Shown here: positions 47,036 through 63,630 of the stretch, in pieces
Numbering within the stretch: the stretch's first letter is position 1
How the letters are laid out: every line of letters starts with the position of its first letter
Source: an uncultured bacterium
Lineage (GTDB): Bacteria > Patescibacteriota > Gracilibacteria > Absconditabacterales > Absconditicoccaceae
DNA: 64,000 nt
Direction: 5' to 3'
Assembly: GCA_947170225.1 (NCBI GenBank)
Contig: CAMVSQ010000003.1
Location: forward strand, 1 to 64,000
Program-made: the position numbers and the translations under genes
Notes under the pieces: generated by a model
The model's input: only the letters and a program-made list of their open reading frames with translations
Told to the model about the DNA's origin: nothing
Databases searched by the model: none

Positions 47036-47422
47036 ATGGAATTGTCAAACAATGCACAAAAAGTTATGGATTTAGTAAAAGAAATGAGTGCTATTGAGTT
47101 AAATGGGCTTGTAAAAGCTATGGAAGAAGAATTTGGTGTTAGCGCTGCTGCTACAGTTGTTGCTGCATGAGCTCCTGCTGCAGGATGAGATGCTTGAGCT
47201 GCTGCATGAGATGCTGCTTCAAACATTGAACTTACAGAAGTGTGAGGACAAAAAATTGCTGTAATTAAAGTAGTAAAAGAATTGTTGGGACTTTGATTAA
47301 AAGAAGCAAAAGACTTGGTAGAAAAAGCTCCTTGCATCATCAAAGAAAATGCAAAAGATGATGAAATTGAGGCATTCAAAGCAAAATTAGCAGAAGCTGG
47401 AGCTACAGTAACTGTAAAATAG
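47036..47422 (+). CDS. rplL: 50S ribosomal protein L7/L12
   Basis: 128 residues. The stalk protein that recruits translational GTPases. N-terminal dimerisation helices ([19 protein letters not shown]), an Ala/Gly hinge in which five of six glycines are TGA (VVAAGAPAAGGDAGAAAG), and the conserved C-terminal domain [20 protein letters not shown] followed by DLVEKAP. The hinge alone, reading Ala-Gly only if TGA is Gly, is strong evidence for the reassigned code. ATG 47036 is preferred; an upstream ATG at 47028 is out of frame. Confidence 0.96.
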
Positions 47423-47495
47423 TTTTTGCTTTGGCAGATTTTTATAAATTTGCTTAAAAACTTAAAATTATTTATTTTAATTTAGAAAATTGATA

Positions 47496-48155
47496 ATGAG
47501 TGTTACTGTAAAAGAAATAGCAGATGCACAAGTACATATCGGTACACTAAAAAGTGAGGCTCATCCAAAGACAAAAGAATATCGATTGGATATAGTAAAC
47601 AATATGGTTGTACTAAATCCTGAGATGATTTTAAACCAATTGAATAATGCAAAGAAAAAAGTTCAAGAGGTTAAAAAATCATGAAAAGATATACTTATTG
47701 TTTGTGAAAAGAAAATGTACTCAGATGAGGTAAAATCTTTGGGAGAAAAGTATGGGGTATCATACTTAAACTACAAAGCTCCTGGATGATTTTTGACTAA
47801 TTTTGATACATTCAAATCTAGGATAAACTCAATGAACAAGATGAGTTCATTTTTGGAGTCTGAAGAATTTGAATCTCTTACAAAAAAAGAACAATCAATT
47901 TATAAAAGAAATTTGACTAGAGCAAAAAGAGTTTATGAATGAGTAAAATGATTGACTCAAAAGCCAGGTCTAGTTATCGTTGTAGATTGATCTATGATGA
48001 AAGGTTTTATTAGAGAGATAGAATTGCAATCAGATGTGGATAGTATCGTTATAGCATCTACAAATTACAATAAATATTTGTGAGAAAACGATATAATTGC
48101 AAATATGTTGAGCTACAAAAGCTTAGATTTTGTAATGAATTATATATTATCTTAA
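47496..48155 (+). CDS. rpsB: 30S ribosomal protein S2
   Basis: 219 residues, at the short end for S2 (225-260). Landmarks: QVHIGTLKSEAHPKTKEYRL near the N-terminus (the AGVHFGHxTxxWNPKM region), LIVCEKKMYSDEV, and YKAPGGFLTNFDTFKSRI, matching the family's R-W-x-G-G-x-L-T-N-F. A C-terminal VIVVDGSMMKGFIREIE corresponds to the P-D-x-x-x-x-x-A-I-x-E-A motif. Several conserved residues differ, so this is a divergent S2. A TTG at 47490 in frame is an alternative start. It is followed by a membrane-protein gene and tsf, keeping the usual rpsB-tsf neighbourhood. Confidence 0.88.
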
Positions 48156-48167
48156 TTCTAGGTCTAT

Positions 48168-48737
48168 ATGAAAATAAAAGACATCCATCTAGGAGAAAAT
48201 AATCAAAAGACAGAAAACAAAAACGAATATATCCCAGGTAGCTCAGAAAAAAAGAGAGCCAGTGTGATGTATCTGTTTTTTGGTATTATAGCCTCACTTT
48301 CCAAAACAGAATTTAGCCCGTTTGAGTATTATCATCTCAAGCAGTCTATTTGATTGCGGATTGCTATATTGCCAGTTGTCTTGATTTCTTTTGTCCCAGT
48401 ATTAAAATGGATTTGAATCTTGATTTTGGTCATTTTGATTGCTATTTTATGAATTAGTTTTTATCACGCTTGGAGCTGAAAGTATTTTGAAAATTCAAAA
48501 AATGTGGCATTGTCGTTGTTTTCTTGAGTTTGATGACGATTTATTGATTTGTTTGATTTGTGAATAAAATCTACAGCAGATGATTTACAAAATTGATCTA
48601 ATCAAAGTCAATCTTCAAAATCAGAAAACAAAAAAACCACATTAGATGAGTTGCAAAAACAAGACACCTCGCTACAGGAAGACTTTGATCTCATAAATAA
48701 TTCAAATTCTGATCAAAATACTACACAAAATAATTAG
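48168..48737 (+). CDS. Membrane protein of unknown function between rpsB and tsf
   Basis: 189 residues. A charged cytoplasmic N-terminus (about 60 residues) leads to two closely spaced hydrophobic helices (LRIAILPVVLISFVPVLKW and IGILILVILIAILGISFYHA). A short amphipathic region follows, then a Ser/Asn/Gln/Asp-rich, low-complexity C-terminus of about 50 residues. Five or more glycines are TGA. It is 12 bp after rpsB and 42 bp before tsf, so it is part of that transcript. I recognise no family; its place inside a translation operon makes a ribosome- or membrane-linked role possible but unproven. Confidence 0.7.
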
Positions 48738-48779
48738 ATTTAGACTTAAAATAATGATTTTATCACCAAAAATATACAA

Positions 48780-49580
48780 ATGGCTATAGATATGAATTTA
48801 CTAAAACAGCTTAGAGAAGCTACATTTGCTCCCATGAAAGACTGTAAAGATGCTTTGGTGGAGGCAAATTGAGATTTTGATAAAGCACAAGATATACTAA
48901 AAGAAAAATGAATTTTAAAAGCATGAAAAAAAGCAGATAGAGAGACAAAAGAGTGAACAGTAAAAATTATAAACAAAGATGGTAAAATTTGCTGAATCAA
49001 GCTTTTGTGTGAAACAGACTTTGTTGCCAAAAATGAATGATTTTTGGCTTTGTGTGATACATTATTGGACAAAATTATGTCTCAAGATGCATTTTTTAAT
49101 TCAAAAGATGAGGCTCCTGCTGCATTGGTAGAAGAACTTGATAAAATGGTAAAAGAAGCGGTTTGATCTTTGGGAGAAAATATGCAACTAAAAGATATGC
49201 TTTACACTGCACAAAAAGGTTTTGTTTACAATCACCCAGGAAACAAAGTTGCTTCTATCGTATTCTTTGAGTGAGAAGATGAGGAAGTAGCAAAAGAAGT
49301 TGCATTGCAAGTAGCGGCTATGAACCCTACATATTTGGATTTTGATTCTATACCAAGCGATTTGATGAGTTCTATGGAAGCGAAATTCCGCCAAGAGCTT
49401 ATAGAGTCTGGAAAACCAGAAAATATGATAGACCAAATATTAAAAGGTAAATTGAGTAAAGCTATTGCTGATGATGTTTTGCTAGAACAAGAATATATCA
49501 GAGATTGAGCCAAAAAGATAAAAGATATTTTGCCAGCATGATTTAAAGTGACATCTTATATAAGATTGGCTATAAAATAA
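48780..49580 (+). CDS. tsf: Elongation factor Ts
   Basis: 266 residues. EF-Ts releases GDP from EF-Tu. The N-terminal UBA-like module reads [40 protein letters not shown], matching the family's LRexTGAGMMDCKKAL. Here the glycine pair is Ala-Pro, a visible divergence. LCETDFVAKNEGF is the EF-Tu-contacting signature (family CETDFVARN). The C-terminal core includes AAMNPTYLDFDSIP and a terminal VTSYIRLAIK. TGA glycines are frequent. It follows rpsB and the small membrane protein. Confidence 0.95.
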
Positions 49581-49702
49581 GAAATTTTACAAAGTAAAGT
49601 TTCTGTCTCTAGTTGTTAGCTTTTAGTCGCTAGCTTATCAAGGTAAGATTAGTGATTTCGACTAATGACTATCGACTAAATTTAATTTATTAAATTTTTA
49701 TT

Positions 49703-50272
49703 ATGCAAAAGTACGAATTAGTTTTAATGTTAAAGTCTCAAGTACAAGAGTCAGAGAGAAATGACTTGTTGTCTAAATTGGAAAAAGATTTCAAAGACAA
49801 TATTTTGCTAAAAGATGAGATAGGTATCAAACAAACATCTTATGACATCAAAGGACAAAAAGGAAACAATTCTGTATACTATGTTTCTTATTATCTAAAT
49901 TTGGATAATGAAATGTTGCCAGAATTGAGAAAAAGCCTTTTGTATACAAATGTACTTGTCAGATACGATATCTTCAGATTATGACAAAATCAAGAAATGT
50001 TTGAATACGAAAAATTGCAAAAAGAATTGGAAAAAATCATGGATTCACGAGATGACAAGAGATTTGGAAACAAAGTCACATTTTTGTCTTTGCCAGAAAA
50101 TGATAAATACATAAATTGGAAATCTGTAGCAATACTAAAAAAATATCTTACAAGATTTGGAAATATCAAACCAAGAAGATATACAAAAAATCGCGTTAGT
50201 ACACAAAAGAAATTGAGACAAGAAATCATAAGAGCTAGAAACTTTGGATTACTAGAGTTCATAAAAAAATAA
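49703..50272 (+). CDS. rpsF-rpsR: Fused 30S ribosomal proteins S6 and S18
   Basis: One 189-codon frame joins both proteins when TGA is glycine. Residues 1-93 are S6 (MQKYELVLMLKSQVQESERN to LVRYDIFRL). Codon 94 (49982-49984) is TGA. A short linker (QNQEMFEYEKLQKELEKI) follows, and residues about 110-189 are S18: INWKSVAILKKYLTRFGNIKPR, RYTKNRVSTQKKLRQEIIRA, NFGLLEFIKK. S6 and S18 bind each other directly on the 30S platform, so a fusion is structurally sensible. ATG codons at 49997 and 50039 inside the linker could allow a separate S18 as well. The 120 bp upstream hold short inverted repeats (ATTAGT near 49650, ACTAAT) possibly for autoregulation. Confidence 0.85.
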
Positions 50273-50327
50273 TCACTTTGTGTATTTTTGCAAAATAATA
50301 TATTTTACTTCTAAATATTAGACAACA

Positions 50328-50483
50328 ATGGCTAGTAAGTTAAAAAGGATCAGAAAGTATAAATGGACAAAAAGATTGAGAACTCATTGATTCAGAGAAA
50401 GGATGAAAACATGGACAGGTAGAAGAGTCCTTGCAAATAGGAGAAGAAAAGGAAGAAAACAGTTAACACCACAAAGAGCTTAA
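50328..50483 (+). CDS. rpmH: 50S ribosomal protein L34
   Basis: 51 residues, highly basic. The family core KRxRTHGFRxRMxTxxGRxVLxxRRxKGR is present as KRLRTHGFRERMKT, GRRVLANRRRKGRK. The Gly of THGF is TGA. The N-terminus (MASKLKRIRKYKW) differs from the usual MKRTYQPSKRKR. Unlike most bacteria, where rpmH sits beside dnaA/rnpA, it is here between S6-S18 and rpoB. Confidence 0.93.
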
Positions 50484-50498
50484 TTTACAAAAATCACC

Positions 50499-50528
50499 AA
50501 AGACACATTTTGGTGTCTTTTGCTTTTG
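50499..50528 (+). terminator. Terminator after rpmH
   Basis: The stem AAAGACAC/GTGTCTTT with a six-base loop followed by TTGCTTTTG, 16 bp after rpmH. It separates the ribosomal genes from rpoB. Confidence 0.75.
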
Positions 50529-50582
50529 TAAAAACAAATAAGTTCCTCGTTTAGTTTACTTTCCCTAAATTTTTCAAATAAC

Positions 50583-54215
<3,633 letters not shown>

Positions 54216-54235
54216 TAGTTGCTTATTACCTTAGT

Positions 54236-54305
54236 CGTGTCATTCTGAACGAAGTGAAGAATATAATTAGGTTCTTCGTTTCGCTTCGCTACACTCAGAA
54301 TGACA
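54236..54305. repeat. Dispersed imperfect palindrome (REP/MITE-like), copy 2
   Basis: The left arm TGTCATTCTGAACGAAGTGA plus AGAAT (54239-54263) faces the inverted arm ATTCTTCG-like TTCTTCGTTTCGCTTCGCTA with CTCAGAATGACA (54272-54305). It occupies the rpoB-rpoC gap. It shares terminal GTCATTCTGA/TCAGAATGAC and the internal GAAG-repeat with copy 1 at 11669-11760. Confidence 0.75.
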
Positions 54306-54368
54306 AGTAAAAAAATCAATTATCAATATGCGAAGCGACCTATTTACATTCAAATAAAATTACTTCTC

Positions 54369-58238
<3,870 letters not shown>

Positions 58239-58260
58239 AAAATAAAAAAAACAAATCTCC

Positions 58261-58288
58261 TTGACAATAAGTCGCAAATCTATATAAC
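58261..58288 (+). promoter_or_regulatory. Promoter of rpmA
   Basis: TTGACA (58261-58266) and TATAAC (58283-58288) with a 16-nt spacer, 36 bp before the rpmA ATG. Confidence 0.7.
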
Positions 58289-58324
58289 AAACAACTGTTA
58301 AATTTATTAATTAATGTATTTATT

Positions 58325-58777
58325 ATGGCTCATAAAAAGGCTGCATGATCAGCAAAAAACTTAAGAGATTCACAACCAAAGTTTAGAGGTGTCAAAATAT
58401 TTGGATGACAAAAAGCTACAGCTTGAAATATCATTGTTAGACAGTGTGGAAACAAATATGAAGCTGGAAAAAATGTTTATGTTTCAAGTGATTTTTCTAT
58501 ACATGCATCTATTGACGGTGTAGTTAGATTTTCAAAGACAAACAAGACTAGATTTGATGGTAGAAAATATCTAAAAACTGTAGTAAATGTAGATCCTTGT
58601 GAAACTGCTCCAAAAGCTACAAAATCTCCAAAAACAGTTGCTGCAAAAGTGGAAAAACCAGTAGCTGAAAAAGTAGAAAAGAAACCAGCAGCAAAAAAAT
58701 CTACAACAAAAAAGGCAGAAACTGAAAAAAAACCAGTAGCAAAAAAAACTACTACAAAAAAGGTTGAAAAAAAATAA
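58325..58777 (+). CDS. rpmA: 50S ribosomal protein L27 with a long Lys/Ala-rich tail
   Basis: 150 residues; normal L27 is 85-95. Residues 1-90 are L27: MAHKKAAGSAKNLRDSQPKF (family AHKKGxGSxxNGRDS), GVKIFGGQKATAGNIIVRQ, GNKYEAGKNVYVSSDFSIHA, with TGA at several glycines. Residues 1-8 begin directly with the AHKK motif, so no Firmicute-type cleavable leader. From about residue 90 a tail of KPVAEKVEKKPAAKKSTTKK-type repeats, rich in Lys, Ala, Thr and Pro, resembles histone H1-like or nucleic-acid-binding tails. It is followed 40 bp later by rpmF. Confidence 0.92.
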
Positions 58778-58817
58778 TTACAACCAAATATTATTTACTA
58801 TTTTAGAATAATTTAAA

Positions 58818-59051
58818 ATGGCAGGAATTAGTCCAAGAAAAAAGATATCAGTACACAAAAGCAATACTAGACATTCTACATGGGAAAGATTGGCATTAAA
58901 AGATTTGTCTACAAAATACAATATCACAAAATGCTCAAACTGTGGAAAGGCAAAATTGTCTCACAGAGTTTGTCCAGCTTGTGGATACTACAAAGGAAAA
59001 CAAGTAATAACAATCAAAACAAAGTCAAAGGATAAAGTTGTTGAAGCATAG
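58818..59051 (+). CDS. rpmF: 50S ribosomal protein L32
   Basis: 77 residues. L32 landmarks: an N-terminal [15 protein letters not shown] (family PKxKxSxSRxxxRR) and a zinc ribbon, C-S-N-C-G...[15 protein letters not shown], so four zinc-binding cysteines. The C-terminal [11 protein letters not shown] is a short extension. It follows rpmA closely and precedes nusB by 122 bp. Confidence 0.94.
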   Translation: MAGISPRKKISVHKSNTRHSTWERLALKDLSTKYNITKCSNCGKAKLSHRVCPACGYYKGKQVITIKTKSKDKVVEA

Positions 59052-59173
59052 TCTTTACCAATTAATTTGATTAGTTTATGAAGGTCTGAAATAGGATAAA
59101 TGCCAGAAGAGTAGTGTTGAGTTATTTTTATCAACGCTGCTTTTTTCATAATTTGCAAAAACAAAACAAAATA

Positions 59174-59623
59174 ATGTCTGAAGTGCTGGAAGTACAAAAT
59201 ATTTTTCCATCTCAAACACAAGAATTTGACCAGTGAAAAGCCGAATTACTACAAAAGTTTCAAGACGAACTGGCAATATCAAATGATGAAAATTATGACT
59301 ATTTTGTTAGAGTATTTTTTGATAAGCGAGGAATAGATGAGATAGATATGGATTATGTAGTCAAAGTTTGATGATTGTACGAAAAATATTTGCCAGAAGT
59401 AGTTGACACTATAAATAAATACACTCAAACTTTTACTTTTCAAGAAATGAATTCAATTAGTCAATCTTTGTTTATCTTGTGATATATTGAGCGAAAAGTG
59501 TTGGATACGCCCAAAGAGGTTATCTTAAATGAATTGATAGAATTGGCAAAAAGATATGATGATGACTGAGCTCAAAAACTTATAAATTGAATCATGCACA
59601 AAATTTTCAACAATATCGAGTAA
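59174..59623 (+). CDS. nusB: Transcription antitermination factor NusB
   Basis: 149 residues, all-helical. NusB with S10 binds boxA of rRNA transcripts. The conserved C-terminal half is recognisable: SISQSLFILGYIERKVLDTP, KEVILNELIELAKRYDDDGA, QKLINGIMHKIF, corresponding to the family's I-N-E-x-V-E-L-A-K-x-F and F-V-N-G-V-L-D. The N-terminal half is divergent. It closes the information-processing block and is followed by a terminator. Confidence 0.85.
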
Positions 59624-59653
59624 TCAAATACATCAATTTTATCATTTTAATAG

Positions 59654-59675
59654 AGCTGACATTTGTCAGCTTTCT
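59654..59675. terminator. Terminator between nusB and the RlmL-like gene
   Basis: The stem AGCTGAC/GTCAGCT with an ATTT loop and a following TTTCTTT. It lies between convergent genes, 30 bp after nusB. Confidence 0.8.
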
Positions 59676-60758
59676 TTATTTCTTCAAATAAACTTTTACA
59701 GCTTCACCATTGTTGTTTAGATTCTTGATCTTGAAATCGTATCAGACCATCTTGTCCGCATTTTCGTATGATGTGATGAAACAACCAAGATTTCATTTGT
59801 ACATATCAATTAGTTTTTCATACAGTCCATCCAAATTATAGTTTCTAAGCCTTTTCCCATAAGGCGGATTTGTGACGATAAAGCCATTTCGCTGTTTAGT
59901 TTTAAATAAATCTTTGCACTCAAATTTTATTGTGTCAGCAACTCATGCAGATTTTGCATTCATCTCTGCAATCTCAATCATTTTGGGGTTTATGTCTTGT
60001 CATACGATTTCATAATTTCATTGAAATATTTTTGATTTCAATTCTTTTTTCATGTTTTCAAATTCCTCTTTATCAAAATCTGCAAATGATTCAAAAGCAA
60101 AATTTCTATTCAAACCTGGTGCAATATTTCTGGCAATCATAGCTGCTTCTATACAGATCGTTCCACTTCCACACATTGGATCCAAAAGTGGCGTTTTGTA
60201 GTGCCAATTGCAGAGCCTAATCAAACTAGCAGCCAAATTCTCTTTCAATGGAGCATCTCCAGTTCACACCCTATATCATCTATTGTGAAGAGAATCTCCA
60301 GATGTATTTACCCAAATTGTACATTTGTTTTCAATTATTTGTACCAAAATATTGACTGGTCTAAATTTTGGATCAGAAAATCTTTGTCTACCATCTCAAA
60401 CTAACTTTTTCAGTATAGCTTTGTTTACTATGCTTTGTGTATATTTTTTGCTGTCGATTGTTGAATTAAAAATATTTGCATCCACTTTTACTTTGTGTCA
60501 TTTTGCAACATATTTTTCCCAGTCTATACCGTAAGCAAAATCAAAAAGCTGATCAAAATTATTTATAGTTGAATTACCAACCTCACAAAAAATTTTATTT
60601 GCAATTCTGCTATTTAAATTCAGTGTCCATATGTCTTTCTCATTTCACTGGACATACATTCAAGTAGAAAAATTATCAAAGGGTTTATAACCTAGAATCT
60701 TCAGTTCATTTGCCAATATTGGTGCTGTTCATTCAAAACAAGAGAGTAGTAATTTCAT
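59676..60758 (-). CDS. rlmL: THUMP-domain SAM-dependent RNA methyltransferase (RlmL-like)
   Basis: 360 residues. COG0116-type enzyme; E. coli RlmL makes m2G2445 in 23S rRNA. An N-terminal [20 protein letters not shown] leads to a THUMP region ending [25 protein letters not shown], the family's strong R-G-Y-R...APL-x-E-x-L-A-A signature. The catalytic SAM site is [19 protein letters not shown] and the target-base motif is NPPYGKR (family NPPYGxR). The C-terminal RlmK half of the E. coli fusion is absent, as in most bacteria. It is 4 bp after the PHP gene, so the two are translationally coupled. Confidence 0.88.
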
Positions 60759-60762
60759 CTTA

Positions 60763-61440
60763 TTACAAATTTTCTAAAAAATCATAACAACTTTTTCTTA
60801 GCTGTTTTATCTGTGCTAAATTATGTGCATCACTATTTACATATATTTTTTTTGTGTTTTTCAGGACATAAACCAAATTTTCCTCGATATAATCACCAGA
60901 TTCCAGTACACTATGATTGAATTCAATTGGAATATCGTATAGATTACACAATTCAACTAGAGCTTTTATATCTATAAATTCTCAATTTTGTTTCTTTGAA
61001 TATGGATGTCCTATGCAGTCAATCTGATCATGGTATTTTTCTATTGCAGACAAAAATCACTTTCATGTAGTAGTTGGCTCAGATTCGTAGACTTTACGAT
61101 GTATAGACAGTATTGTGAAATTCTGTGGATGTCATTGTGATTCAAGACACACATTCCCATCTTCATCCAACAAATCTCATTCTACTCAAAATTTTACTTT
61201 CACATCATTCCACACATTTTCCCAGTTGTTCAGTGAATATCTCGCTCATCATCCTGGAGTAATTTTATTTTTCTCTATTCAAACTTTTACAGCTTGATCA
61301 CTATGGTCTGTAATTGCAATCTCTTTCATTCATAGTATCCCTGCAAATTGAGTAATTTCTTCGATAGTTGAAACTCAATCAGAAAATAAACTATGAATAT
61401 GATAATCAGAATAAGGATCGTTGATTATATTGCTCCTCAT
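60763..61440 (-). CDS. PHP-domain phosphoesterase
   Basis: 225 residues. The PHP family comprises metal-dependent phosphoesterases such as histidinol phosphatase and nucleases. Motif I is DYHIHSLFSDG (HxH), motif II ITDHSD, then FGVEGDLLDEDG, ILSIHR, CIGHPYS, and a C-terminal IYVNSDAHN, giving the expected metal-binding set. Length fits small HisK/YcdX-type PHP proteins. No histidine pathway genes are nearby, so the substrate is open. It is co-transcribed with the RlmL-like gene and divergent from elp3. Confidence 0.85.
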
Positions 61441-61512
61441 ATTTTGTTTTTTTAAATAAAACATTGCATAATGGTAATTAAAATAATTATTTTTTCAATT
61501 GTATATTTCTCA

Positions 61513-61540
61513 TTGAAAACAAATCGCTATTCCTTACAAT
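61513..61540 (+). promoter_or_regulatory. Promoter of elp3
   Basis: TTGAAA (61513-61518) and TACAAT (61535-61540) with a 16-nt spacer, 9 bp before the ATG. The transcript leader would be extremely short or absent. Confidence 0.55.
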
Positions 61541-61549
61541 TTAAACACA

Positions 61550-63451
61550 ATGAATCCTTATCACGAATTAATATTACAAATCATCACTCAAAATTCTGAG
61601 CAAAAATTAAACCTTGATGACCTAAAAGACATCAAGAGGGATTTTGCAAAAAAACAAAAATTACCTGATATTCCGACCAATATCAAATTGCTTCGTGCAT
61701 ATCACGAACTACTTTCCGACAAGAAAATACAAAAAAATATTGAAATTGAAAATTTGCTAAAAAAAAGAGCGGTCCGCTCCGAGTCTGGAATCGTTGCTGT
61801 CCAAGTTTTGACCAAACCATATCCATGTCCTGGACAATGTATTTTTTGTCCAAATGAGCAGTGAATGCCAAAAAGTTACATCAGTTCAGAACCTGGGGCG
61901 ATGAGAGCACTTCTCAATCAATTTGATCCAATCAAGCAAGTCTACAATAGACTTCTTTCCCTTACAATGACTGGTCATCAAACCGACAAAATTGAGATGA
62001 TAGTGCTTGGAGGTACATGGGATTTTTATCCAAATGATTACAAGATTGATTTTATAAAAAATCTCTATGATGCTTGTAATACCTTTTCACAGCTTGAGAT
62101 AAAATTTCCCAAAGGTACTGAAACTGTAAATGATTCTGAGAATACAGATGAATATAGATTCAAATACGAATTAACAAACCTTGATTCAATCAAGTACTCA
62201 TCCACACTACAAGAAGCAATCAAAAAAAATGAGACAGCTGAAAATAGAATTATTGGTCTGACTATAGAGACTAGACCAGAATTTGCTACTGATGAAAATT
62301 GTAGGATGTGGCGCGAATTGTGAGTGACTAGACTTGAAATGTGAGTACAATCCATGTATGATGATATACTTGAAGTAAATCGCAGATGACATACTGTCCA
62401 ACAAATTCGTGAGGCAATTCATAAACTCAGACAATACGGATTCAAATTTTCAATCCATATTATGCCAGGATTGTATGGTTATACCTACGAAAAAGATTTG
62501 TGAACTTTCCAAAAAATATATTCAGATCCGTATCTCAAACCTGATGAAATCAAATTTTATCCGACATCTGTAGTAAAAAATACAATTTTGTACAATTTAT
62601 ACGAAAAGTGAGAATATAAACCACTGACAATTGATTACATCCAAAAGCTGATCAGACAAACTTTTTTGGAAATAATCCCACCATATACGAGGATCAAAAG
62701 GCTAATTCGTGATATTCCAGCTACTGAAATTACAGCTGGATCAAACATCACAAATCTCTCTCAGCTCACTCACAATGAACTAAAAAAAGAATTAAAATCC
62801 CATCCAGATAAGGCAAAAGCACTTTATTCTAGATTATATGGAGACTATACTTTAATAGCACCCCTTACTAAAGGGGATAGTGGGGATTTAAATCTTCCTT
62901 CAGTAAACACTATTTATAGTGATGATTTTCAAACCATAATTATCTGACAAAAACCAGACCTTGATTCCTATAGAAATTTTGTATGCTTGGACACAAGGAG
63001 CAGAGAAATTAGAAATAAATATGAAAAAAATAATCATCTAAATAAACAAGAAGAAACACAACCAAATCTCATAATCAGACAATATGATAGTTCAGTTTGA
63101 AGAGAATTTTTTATTTCCTTTGAAGATTTACAAGGATATATTTACTGATTTACAAGGCTACTTCTCCCAGAGCCAAACAAAACAATACAGCGAGATTGAT
63201 TGTGAAAAGATACAGCACTTATCCGCGAATTGCATATTTACGGACAGCTTGCGTGATTAAAGGAAAATATAGATTCAGACAATCAAAAACAACATCGTTG
63301 ATTTGGATCTCAATTACTTTCCATAGCAGAAAAAATTTCAAAAAACAATTGATACAAAAATTTGTCTGTGATTTCATGAGTAGGAGTAAGGAAATATTAC
63401 GAAAGGCAGTGATATTCTCTAGTTTGAACCTATATGGTAAAGGTTTTATAG
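61550..63451 (+). CDS. elp3: Elp3-family radical SAM / GNAT tRNA-U34 acetyltransferase
   Basis: 633 residues. Elp3 adds a carboxymethyl group to wobble uridine 34 using SAM chemistry and acetyl-CoA. The radical SAM cysteines are C93-x3-C97-x2-C100 in PYPCPGQCIFCPNEQG. KSYISSEPGAMRALLNQFDP is the family's Q-S-Y-x-x-x-E-P-A-x-x-R-A. Then LTIETRPE, RLEMGVQS and KFSIHIMPGLYG follow. The C-terminal GNAT domain has GREFFISFED, RELHIYGQL and QHRGFGSQLLSIAE, the acetyl-CoA loop, and ends YYERQGYSLVGTYMVKVL. Single Elp3 proteins occur in archaea and some bacteria. A GC-rich palindrome lies in frame at 62860-62887. Confidence 0.93.
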
Positions 63452-63457
63452 TTTTGA

Positions 63458-63573
63458 GTCATTTCGATCCCGCTTTAGCGGGAGATAAATCCATATACAA
63501 TTAGTGGATTTCTTCCCGCAAAGCGAGGATCCTCGACTATGTCGGGACAGTCATTACATTCCTTTGAAATGAC
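63458..63573. repeat. Imperfect palindromic repeat downstream of elp3
   Basis: The ends GTCATTTCGA (63458) and TTTGAAATGAC (63563-63573) are inverted. Inside are CCCGCTTTAGCGGGA, AAATCC/GGATTT arms and a second hairpin of CGAGGATCCTCG. It is similar in plan but not in sequence to the copies at 11.7 and 54.2 kb: TCATT-type ends facing inward and a GAAG/GCGAAG-like core (GCAAAGCGAGG). Noncoding. Confidence 0.6.
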
Positions 63574-63581
63574 TAATAAAC

Positions 63582-63610
63582 AAAAAACAGCCCAATAATG
63601 AGCTGTTTTT
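63582..63610. terminator. Terminator between elp3 and the right-edge gene
   Basis: The stem AAAAACAGC/GCTGTTTTT with a ten-base loop, flanked by A and T runs. It lies between convergent genes. Confidence 0.75.
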
Positions 63611-63630
63611 CATATTTTAGTACAAATAAA

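Noticed and set aside
49590-49690. TAGC/GCTA-rich stretch before rpsF as a tRNA or riboswitch
   Set aside because: Short degenerate repeats without a cloverleaf or known aptamer core; at most a weak autoregulatory hairpin.
59052-59173. Gap between rpmF and nusB as an unannotated gene
   Set aside because: No start-to-stop frame with sensible content; leader sequence only.
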